Positions 7,594-11,887 of a DNA stretch of 12,777 nt are shown here, piece by piece. Source of the stretch: Patescibacteria group bacterium (lineage in GTDB: Bacteria > Patescibacteriota > Gracilibacteria > UM-FILTER-43-11); NCBI GenBank assembly GCA_029260985.1, contig JAJDCE010000059.1, forward strand, positions 1-12,777. The letters are read 5' to 3'. Made by a program: the position numbers and the translations under genes. The notes under the pieces were generated by a model. It saw only the letters and a list, made by a program, of their open reading frames with translations, was not told the DNA's origin and searched no databases. Positions within the stretch are counted from its first letter, which is position 1, and the number at the start of each line of letters is the position of its first letter.

Positions 7594-8253
7594 TTATTGT
7601 ATAACCATACTCCAGGTTTTTCTGAGTTCAGAAACCGTTAGCTGACCGGGGGCAGTGGAACCCTTTTTATCGAGTGGGGCGAACATAATGTCACCCCCTA
7701 AATGCGGTGTTAAAACACGACTTAATACGCCTTTTTTACCCATCGCAATCAGAATATGAGGAATGTTTTCGCTCTGAAGTTTTTGAGCCAACAAAATCAG
7801 CGATAAAGTGTCATCAAGGGAATTGGCTTTGACGGCGATTTTGACGATATCAGCCTCTTTTTTCCTCATTTCATGTGCTTTTTTCATCAACTCGGACGTG
7901 GAGGGAGTTTTTTTGAAATTGTGATAGCTTACTATCAGTTTGGAGTTGGGAGTTGGGAGTTTGGAGTTGGTGGTACCTTTTAAGGGTAGATCGATGTATT
8001 TGGCGCCGTATTTGGCGGCCTCTAAAAGCAAGTTTTGAGCTTCTTTGTACGAGCCTTTAAAACGTCCTCCTTCGATAGGCTTCTTGCACACGCAAATTAA
8101 AGGAATTGAGGCGTTTTTGATCAGAGCCTTTAGGTCGAGATCTTTAATGTGATCCAGCCAGACTTCGGCTAAGTCGGCTTTTCCTCGCACAATTTTTAAT
8201 GCCTGGAGGGCTTTTTTCTGTGATGTTTCCCGAATGGGAACCGCTATATTCAT
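7594..8253 (-). CDS. aroD: Type I 3-dehydroquinate dehydratase
   Basis: Converts 3-dehydroquinate to 3-dehydroshikimate (shikimate pathway) through a Schiff base. Aligned by eye with E. coli AroD, the catalytic Lys170 is Lys138 (ADIVKIA), His143 is His111 (SYHNFKKTP) and Glu86 is Glu61 (EGGRFKGS). Arg213 is Arg179 (GVLSR) and Gln236 is Gln204 (APGQ). Two substrate-side arginines appear altered: R48 aligns with Trp32 and R82 with Lys57. At 219 residues it is slightly short. Residues 94-106 consist of an Asn-Ser-Lys-Leu-Pro-Thr-Pro repeat encoded by a heptanucleotide repeat, replacing the helix expected before the His strand. The ATG at 8253 starts a good first beta-strand; AAGGG lies 13 bases upstream, too far for a strong SD. 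No other aro genes are adjacent. Confidence 0.88.
   Translation of the reverse strand: MNIAVPIRETSQKKALQALKIVRGKADLAEVWLDHIKDLDLKALIKNASIPLICVCKKPIEGGRFKGSYKEAQNLLLEAAKYGAKYIDLPLKGTTNSKLPTPNSKLIVSYHNFKKTPSTSELMKKAHEMRKKEADIVKIAVKANSLDDTLSLILLAQKLQSENIPHILIAMGKKGVLSRVLTPHLGGDIMFAPLDKKGSTAPGQLTVSELRKTWSMVIQ
7937..7970. repeat. Heptanucleotide repeat inside aroD coding sequence
   Basis: Degenerate TTGGGAG/TTTGGAG heptamers (about 4.5 units) lie in frame within aroD. On the coding strand they give a 7-residue protein period (NSKLPTP, NSKL), because three 7-bp units make seven codons. Same family as the AGTTGGG repeat at 2221. Confidence 0.85.
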
Positions 8254-8312
8254 TTATGCATTATTACCCTTACAGATTAGCGTATCTGACACGGAGTTTC
8301 TGCTAATAAAAC

Positions 8313-8340
8313 TTGACAAAACTTTAATAAGATTTAAAAT
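8313..8340 (+). promoter_or_regulatory. Sigma70-type promoter of the small membrane protein unit
   Basis: TTGACA (8313-8318), a 16-bp spacer and TAAAAT (8335-8340). Transcription would start near 8347, leaving a ~124-nt leader. Just before the SD that leader holds a small hairpin (GCCTG-gctta-CAGGC) and a weak outer CAGCT/AGCTG pairing. Confidence 0.6.
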
Positions 8341-8458
8341 AGCTAACAGCTATCCTGGCTTCATCAATATTATCGGTGTAAGCTGGATGCTCTTTGTCAC
8401 CAATGGGGCTAAAAACCCTCATTATATAACCAATGCCTGGCTTACAGGCAAACCGTTT

Positions 8459-8464
8459 AGGAGG
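8459..8464 (+). promoter_or_regulatory. Consensus SD (AGGAGG) fixing the start at 8471
   Basis: AGGAGG sits 6 bases before ATG 8471, whereas the longer in-frame starts upstream (for example ATG 8385) have no SD and would begin inside the leader. Confidence 0.75.
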
Positions 8465-8470
8465 CTCATT

Positions 8471-8659
8471 ATGATTTGGTACTGCCTGGGAATTGCTGTC
8501 AGCCTTGGAGTGGTCGCGGCAGTCATTGCCTACAGGAGGTTAACTGGTGCGGTGAGAGGCCTGGCTTTTTCACTTCCCCGCCCAAACCCCCCGGCGCCAA
8601 AACCGGAAGATTCGGACGACGCTCTTGATGACCGCTCCGATGAAACTTGGTACCGCTAG
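8471..8659 (+). CDS. Small single-pass membrane protein with acidic tail (unknown function)
   Basis: This 62-residue protein has an N-terminal hydrophobic segment of about 19-20 residues (WYCLGIAVSLGVVAAVIAY) followed at once by Arg-Arg, which predicts N-outside/C-inside. Next come a short basic stretch, a Pro-rich linker (PRPNPPAPKP) and an Asp/Glu-rich end (EDSDDALDDRSDE). I do not recognise a family. It is a complete transcription unit: promoter at 8313, strong SD, and a good intrinsic terminator at 8683. Its strong SD and own signals set it apart from the SD-less genes to the left. The acidic cytoplasmic tail after a single TM recalls the C-terminus of the next protein (9251-10387). It could be mistaken for a longer 141-codon frame from 8234, but that overlaps aroD and the promoter. 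Confidence 0.65.
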   Translation: MIWYCLGIAVSLGVVAAVIAYRRLTGAVRGLAFSLPRPNPPAPKPEDSDDALDDRSDETWYR

Positions 8660-8682
8660 GGTTCATACTCTGGTGACTATGC

Positions 8683-8713
8683 CCCCTGTGCCACGTTGGT
8701 GCAGGGGTTTTTT
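8683..8713 (+). terminator. Rho-independent terminator of the small membrane protein unit
   Basis: An 11-bp stem (8683-8693 with 8697-8707, two G-T wobbles) with a 3-nt loop is followed by six T residues. It begins 23 bases after the TAG stop. Confidence 0.9.
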
Positions 8714-8775
8714 AGTGTATTCTTTTTTTCTGATTTTCTTGTGCTAAAAGGATTCAGGGGTCAACCGCAAAAGAC

Positions 8776-8804
8776 TTGACAAAAATGCAAAAATGCTTTA
8801 CAAT
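8776..8804 (+). promoter_or_regulatory. Near-consensus sigma70 promoter, unit A
   Basis: TTGACA (8776-8781), exactly 17 bp, TACAAT (8799-8804). The promoter at 11444 has identical boxes and the same 17-bp spacer although the spacer sequence differs, pointing to a common architecture for the two units. Confidence 0.88.
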
Positions 8805-8997
8805 GACTTTCCAATTCTTCTCTCTCATTAGAGAGCAGTGATTGGGTTAGGGCATTTTGTGCCCGTTTCGTGCTCATTAAAATCAGAGGGAAATACTGTG
8901 ATTATTTAAGTCCAATAAGCAGCCTGTTCCGTCCTTGCTAACGCAATGAAGGATGCAGTTGCTTTTGTGTATTTGTAATCACAAATGCTAATAAAAA

Positions 8998-9090
8998 ATG
9001 ATGACAATTATCTGTCAGCGTTTAGTACTCATACCAATGGTGGGACCGATTGTGGGACCGATTGTGGGACCAGTTGTTGGACGGTTGTAG
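8998..9090 (+). CDS. Possible leader peptide/upstream ORF, unit A
   Basis: ATG ATG opens a 30-residue frame ending in TAG at 9088-9090. It begins MMTIICQRL, identical to the upstream ORF of unit B (11619), then diverges into a hydrophobic VGPI repeat encoded by 12-bp tandem repeats. There is no SD, only an A-run before the ATG. Codons 4-8 overlap the left arm of the conserved stem, so a translating ribosome would open that stem. The identity may reflect RNA structure rather than peptide selection, so translation is uncertain. Confidence 0.3.
   Translation: MMTIICQRLVLIPMVGPIVGPIVGPVVGRL
9039..9085 (+). repeat. 12-bp tandem repeat in the apical loop of leader A
   Basis: Units GGTGGGACCGAT, TGTGGGACCGAT, TGTGGGACCAGT and a shorter TGTTGGACGGT follow each other. 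Unit B has unrelated hairpins at this position, so the apical region is variable between copies. Confidence 0.85.
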
Positions 9091-9141
9091 GATCCGTGGT
9101 TGAGAACTGGAGGCTGACAGATACGAAGTTTTTACATTTGC

Positions 9142-9180
9142 CCCCGACCCCGTCGGGGTCATTTGAACCCCTAGACGGGG
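9142..9180 (+). promoter_or_regulatory. C/G-block element with two exclusive folds, unit A
   Basis: Fold 1: CCCCGAC (9142-9148) pairs with GTCGGGG (9152-9158) over a CCC loop, leaving CCCC/GGGG (9168-9171 with 9177-9180) as a second hairpin. Fold 2: CCCCGTC (9148-9154) pairs with GACGGGG (9174-9180), enclosing GGGGT/ACCCC (9155-9159 with 9167-9171). Both cannot form together. The purine-rich ribosome-binding region follows directly. The matching element in unit B (11782-11820) keeps every paired base. Confidence 0.6.
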
Positions 9181-9250
9181 AAAGGAAGGAATCGAAAACA
9201 TGAACCGAAGAGCGAAACAGGCCTACGGGCCCCCGAACAAGGAGAGAGCC

Positions 9251-10387
9251 ATGAGACACCTGACTGTGGCCACGCTCGTGGCCATCTTCGCCCTCGCGGG
9301 CGGCAACGTCCACGCCCAAAGCGTGGATCAGGCCCGGACGGCCGCGGCGTACGTCGCGGCCCGAAAGGCCAACTGCAAGAAGGGCTGCTCCGGCAGCACC
9401 TACACCCGCCTCCTCACCGACTACCGCGCCGCAAAGCGCAACTGTCAGACCCGATGGAAGATTACATTGGGCCCTGGCAATGAGATGGAGAAGGCGTGTC
9501 TCAAGCGCCTTCGTCCGCCCAAAAAGCTCGCCTCAACGCCGACGCCGCCTCCGACGTTCAACCCGCCGACCACACCGACCGGCAAGCCGAGCAAGTGCAA
9601 GGGCGTCAAATGTCCGCGCGGGCACTATTGTAGCCGCCGCAATGGCAAGTGCTACAAGCGGGGGAAAAACCCCTGCAAGGACGTCAACTGCGGAGCGGGA
9701 AATATCTGCAAGGTCGTCAAGAACGATGACGGCGAGCGCGTCGCCCAATGCTTCTGCAAGGGCGAAGAGCTCAGGTTCGGTGCAACCTGCACCGACACTT
9801 GCAAAAAAACCGTCTTCGCAGCGTACTCCGGCGACTTCTACCAGTGGTGGACCTTCGACGTGAGAAAGCCCGAGAACAAAGACAAGCGACTCACCTGCCC
9901 AGCAGGATCTGTCGCCCGCCAGGTCACCGACGATCCCAGGACCCCCGTGGTCTGTGTGTGCGAAAGCGCACCGGACTCCCTCCTCGCCCACGACATGCTC
10001 AGCAAGAGCGAAGTCGTCGCCAACAAGTCATGGATCGCCCGCAAAGGCGGCCCTGCTTGTGCGCCGCTCGGCTTCTTCGATCGGATGAAGCGAGGCGGTG
10101 GCGGATTCTTTCCGTGGCTGCTGATCATTCTCTTGATCGTCATCATCATCCTGCTCTTCCTGCGCAAGCAGCACTACAAGAAAAAGGAGGCGGAAGCGCA
10201 CGGCAACGCTATGCGCTGGGAAGCAAAGCTCAAGCGAGCAGGTCTCATCGATGAGCATGGCAACGACATCAAGCCCATGGTCAAATCCGATGATGACGGC
10301 GACAACTCCGATGGTGATGGTGATTCCGATGTCGTCCGGATTCCGGACGATGATGATGGCAACGCCGACGACGACAGGGGCTCCTGA
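9251..10387 (+). CDS. GC-rich exported type I membrane protein with EGF-like module
   Basis: Function unknown; probably a surface protein. The 378 residues comprise a signal peptide (1-23, cleavage near VHA-QS), a Cys-containing helical region (Cys42, 46, 65, 83), a Pro/Thr linker (93-113), a 4-Cys motif (Cys116, 121, 127, 134) and an EGF-like module. The module's cysteines are 142, 147, 153, 167, 169 and 180, with the C-x-C...G-x2-C ending. A further Cys-containing region runs to Cys270. One TM helix (about 287-304) is followed by a basic stop-transfer, then a cytoplasmic tail ending in Asp/Gly-rich repeats (347-376). ATG 9251 has SD AAGGAG at spacing 6 and begins the signal peptide; an in-frame ATG at 9200, with its own purine-rich site, would add 17 residues. 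Third positions are mostly G/C, unlike the left-hand genes, suggesting transfer or separate codon selection. Confidence 0.8.
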   Translation: MRHLTVATLVAIFALAGGNVHAQSVDQARTAAAYVAARKANCKKGCSGSTYTRLLTDYRAAKRNCQTRWKITLGPGNEMEKACLKRLRPPKKLASTPTPPPTFNPPTTPTGKPSKCKGVKCPRGHYCSRRNGKCYKRGKNPCKDVNCGAGNICKVVKNDDGERVAQCFCKGEELRFGATCTDTCKKTVFAAYSGDFYQWWTFDVRKPENKDKRLTCPAGSVARQVTDDPRTPVVCVCESAPDSLLAHDMLSKSEVVANKSWIARKGGPACAPLGFFDRMKRGGGGFFPWLLIILLIVIIILLFLRKQHYKKKEAEAHGNAMRWEAKLKRAGLIDEHGNDIKPMVKSDDDGDNSDGDGDSDVVRIPDDDDGNADDDRGS

Positions 10388-10594
10388 GGCCCTTCCTCTG
10401 CCGCCAGTCTGGCGGGCTCTGACCCCAAAGACACCTTTCCCGGCGGCTACCGCACCGAGCGACAAGGTGAAATCCAAGCCCCTGACAAGGGCAAGGGTGA
10501 CACTCTGCAGTTTGACCCAAGTGTTGTCGTCAAACCCCCCTCCCCTTCCGATGATTCGGAAGATTAGCATTTCCCCCCTCTGAGCACACCCCCC

Positions 10595-10638
10595 GAGACC
10601 CCGGTCTCCCGATATCATCGGGATTGACCGGGGTCTTT
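10595..10638 (+). terminator. Likely intrinsic terminator of unit A
   Basis: An 11-bp perfect stem (10596-10606 with 10626-10636) carries an inner hairpin CCCGAT/ATCGGG (10608-10613 with 10617-10622), followed by only TTT. It lies about 210 bases after the stop. The intervening 3' region (10388-10594) has no convincing gene, only small hairpins such as CCGCCA/TGGCGG and TTCCGA/TCGGAA. Confidence 0.7.
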
Positions 10639-10673
10639 CACATGTATATTTATTCATCCTGAGTGTTCTTAAT

Positions 10674-10700
10674 GTCATCCTGAACTTGTTTCAGGATCCC
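10674..10700 (+). repeat. Left 27-bp palindromic inverted repeat
   Basis: Begins GTCATCCTGAAC and ends TTTCAGGATCCC; an exact inverted match to 11089-11115 with internal CCTGAA/TTCAGG symmetry. Confidence 0.95.
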
Positions 10701-10765
10701 CATTTTCATGGTAGACTGAACCACTATTTTGCATATTATAAATATTTGGAGTGAATTAAGAAAAA

Positions 10766-11077
10766 ATGAGAGATTATTTTGTATACATCATGTCTAGCGT
10801 CACTAAAACCCTTTATATCGGCGTTACTAACGATATCGAAAGAAGGGTTTTTGAGCATAAACATAAACTCACCAAAGGATTTACTGAAAAACATAGTGTC
10901 AATCATTTAGTTTATTATGAAGAATATGATGATATTTGTGACGCTATAGGCAGAGAAAAGCAATTTAAAAACTGGCACAGGCAATGCCCGCCCGTGCCGG
11001 ATCGGACGGGGAAAGTAAATCTGATTGAAAAAGAAAATCCCTATTGGCAGGATTTATCAAAAGAGTGGATCAATTAA
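10766..11077 (+). CDS. GIY-YIG nuclease-domain protein (UPF0213/YhbQ-like)
   Basis: This 103-residue single-domain protein has the GIY-YIG superfamily fold, whose members cut DNA. The two tyrosine motifs are VYI (6-8) and LYIGVTND (16-23). Catalytic-region residues Arg26-Arg27 and the EHK of RRVFEHK (26-32) follow, then Glu64 in GREKQ, and the usual LIEKENPYWQDL end. Residues 73-82 (QCPPVPDRTG) break the normal W-x-R-x-K junction and are encoded by a palindromic sequence, so this copy carries an in-frame insertion. ATG 10766 follows an A-rich stretch without an SD; TAGACT-N16-TATTAT (10712-10739) is a possible promoter. The gene is AT-rich like the housekeeping genes, in contrast to both neighbours, and sits between two inverted repeats. 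Confidence 0.9.
   Translation: MRDYFVYIMSSVTKTLYIGVTNDIERRVFEHKHKLTKGFTEKHSVNHLVYYEEYDDICDAIGREKQFKNWHRQCPPVPDRTGKVNLIEKENPYWQDLSKEWIN
10982..11011 (+). repeat. In-frame palindromic insertion within the GIY-YIG gene
   Basis: Thirty bases (ten codons) contain CCCGT-g-CCG-gat-CGG-ACGGG, an 8-bp stem with one bulge. They code for residues that interrupt a conserved family segment. This behaves like Rickettsia palindromic elements, which insert in frame into genes. Confidence 0.65.
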
Positions 11078-11088
11078 TAATCATTTCA

Positions 11089-11115
11089 GGGATCCTGAAA
11101 CAAGTTCAGGATGAC
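11089..11115 (+). repeat. Right 27-bp palindromic inverted repeat
   Basis: Begins GGGATCCTGAAAC and ends TTCAGGATGAC; exact reverse complement of 10674-10700, starting 11 bases after the GIY-YIG stop. Confidence 0.95.
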
Positions 11116-11440
11116 GGGTGGTGGTGTTCAGGATGACCGTGTGGGATGATGGGGGGTGTGGTGAATAGGTAATGTCACTCTATTCAATCATAAGATTCCT
11201 GCTGGAGTTTATCCCGTACTTGATACGGGGCAGGAATGACAATAAGGGGGAGTGACAAAAAAACGCAGAGTGGACTTTCCCCGCCTGAATGGAACGGGCA
11301 GGTAGTCCGCGATGCGTTGAATCAAGCCTGTCTGTCCGACAATTGAAGGGTGGGATGACAGGGGGGAGTGGTAAGACAATGGAGGCTAAAATGATAGGGG
11401 GAATTCAGTTTAATGAATAATACATAAATCAAGGTATTAG
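11116..11440. other. Gene-free stretch of palindromic repeats
   Basis: I see no gene here. It holds a partial copy of the flanking repeat (11128-11138), a nested palindrome (11195-11237), an imperfect hairpin with GGACT/AGTCC arms (11272-11308), and CCTGTC/GACAGG arms (11327-11362). All look like small dispersed repeats rather than terminators, since no T-runs follow. Confidence 0.6.
11195..11237. repeat. Nested palindromic repeat
   Basis: Outer arms ATTCCTGC/GCAGGAAT (11195-11202 with 11230-11237) enclose CCCGTA-cttga-TACGGG (11213-11229). By memory this class is a common dispersed repeat in bacterial genomes; not checked. Confidence 0.8.
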
Positions 11441-11443
11441 ACC

Positions 11444-11472
11444 TTGACATTTTTAATATTTTGTTATACAAT
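11444..11472 (+). promoter_or_regulatory. Near-consensus sigma70 promoter, unit B
   Basis: TTGACA (11444-11449), 17-bp spacer, TACAAT (11467-11472), the same boxes and spacing as the promoter at 8776. The start point is expected near 11480. Confidence 0.88.
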
Positions 11473-11618
11473 GTGGTACCTAAACATCGTCGATGAACCC
11501 TTGTACGTCCTCTTTTCAGAGGTAACGGACAGGGAGTCCTCTCGTGTTTAGATGATCTTTTACAACTTGATTAACAGGTGAAATTGATTCCGCAAATGCG
11601 AGTCAATTCACAAAAAAA

Positions 11619-11744
11619 ATGATGACAATTATCTGTCAGCGTTTAGAACTAAATTCCAGTCCCGACACTGTCGGGACGTGGGCCTACCTTTCGCTCCACT
11701 CAAGGCGTGGGCCTGCTCCTTCGGAGCGTGGTCAAAGAATTTAG
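11619..11744 (+). CDS. Possible leader peptide/upstream ORF, unit B
   Basis: A 41-residue frame starts ATG ATG and reads MMTIICQRL like the upstream ORF of unit A, then differs completely, and ends with TAG at 11742-11744 just before the right arm of the conserved stem. No SD. It may be coincidental with the conserved stem sequence. Confidence 0.25.
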   Translation: MMTIICQRLELNSSPDTVGTWAYLSLHSRRGPAPSERGQRI

Positions 11745-11781
11745 AATTTAGCGCTGACAGATAACGAAGTTTTTACATTTG

Positions 11782-11820
11782 CCCCGACCCCGTCGGGGTC
11801 ATTCGAACCCCTAGACGGGG
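11782..11820 (+). promoter_or_regulatory. C/G-block element with two exclusive folds, unit B
   Basis: Same alternatives as at 9142-9180: CCCCGAC with GTCGGGG (11782-11788 with 11792-11798), or CCCCGTC with GACGGGG (11788-11794 with 11814-11820) around GGGGT/ACCCC. The only base change between the copies inside the element is C for T in a loop (ATTCGA versus ATTTGA). Confidence 0.6.
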
Positions 11821-11887
11821 AAAGGAAGGAAAACAGATGAACCTGCAACCGAAAACGGCCATTCTGGCCACCAAGAAGGAGAGAACC

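Larger units (their letters stand above)
8812..9250 (+). promoter_or_regulatory. Long structured 5' leader, unit A (paralogous to 11480-11887)
   Basis: The leader is about 440 nt long. The first part is unit-specific: a nested hairpin at its 5' end (CCAAT/ATTGG around CTCTC/GAGAG), GGGCA/TGCCC, and a domain closed by GTGATTA/TAATCAC. From about 8993 it matches unit B almost base for base. This shared part has a long stem (arms 9009-9019 and 9113-9123) with a variable apical region, a conserved GAAGTTTTTACATTTG linker, the C/G-block element (9142-9180), then purine-rich AAAGGAAGGAA. Near ATG 9200 comes a GGCC-TACG-GGCC hairpin before the SD of ATG 9251. The fold is inferred from pairing by eye and supported by two copies only. 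Confidence 0.7.
10674..11115 (+). mobile_element. Candidate small mobile unit: GIY-YIG gene between perfect 27-bp inverted repeats
   Basis: The 27 bases at 10674-10700 are the exact reverse complement of 11089-11115; the single gene inside encodes a GIY-YIG protein. Each 27-mer is itself a hairpin (CCTGAA/TTCAGG). This is reminiscent of REP palindromes flanking RAYT transposase genes, although here the nuclease fold is different. Further partial copies of TCATCCTGA occur just outside both ends (near 10654 and 11128), so the limits of the unit are unclear. Mobility is an inference. Confidence 0.5.
11480..11887 (+). promoter_or_regulatory. Long structured 5' leader, unit B (paralogous to 8812-9250)
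   Basis: The unit-specific first part contains a domain closed by CTAAACA/TGTTTAG with an inner CCTCT-tttc-AGAGG hairpin, then a GTGAA/TTCAC hairpin around CGCA/TGCG. From about 11613 it matches leader A: a 13-bp stem (11629-11641 with 11752-11764), then GAAGTTTTTACATTTG, the C/G-block element, AAAGGAAGGAA and ATG 11837. The apical part differs: CTAAATTC/GAATTTAG encloses GTCCCGAC/GTCGGGAC and GCTCC/GGAGC hairpins. A GGCCA-ttc-TGGCC hairpin precedes the SD of ATG 11888; its counterpart in A pairs with a different loop, a hint of structural conservation. Confidence 0.7.

Noticed and set aside
8234..8470. Longer N-terminal form of the small membrane protein from 8234
   Set aside because: It would overlap aroD and the promoter; the consensus SD points to ATG 8471.
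9039..9085. CRISPR-like repeats
   Set aside because: The units are contiguous 12-bp tandem repeats with no spacers and no cas genes nearby.
9010..9122. Independent MITE bounded by the ATCTGTCAGC arms
   Set aside because: The sequence beyond the right arm, as far as the second start codon, is also shared by both copies, so the arms are better seen as part of a larger leader RNA.
9148..9180. tRNA acceptor/T-arm mimic or att site in a tRNA
   Set aside because: The 7-bp stem plus GGGGT/ACCCC looks T-arm-like, but the loop is not in T-loop register, two extra bases separate the helices, and there are no D or anticodon arms or CCA end.
9533..10678. Several open frames on both strands across the unit A gene
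   Set aside because: They are composition-driven shadows; only the frame starting at 9251 has an SD, a signal peptide and a recognisable domain pattern.
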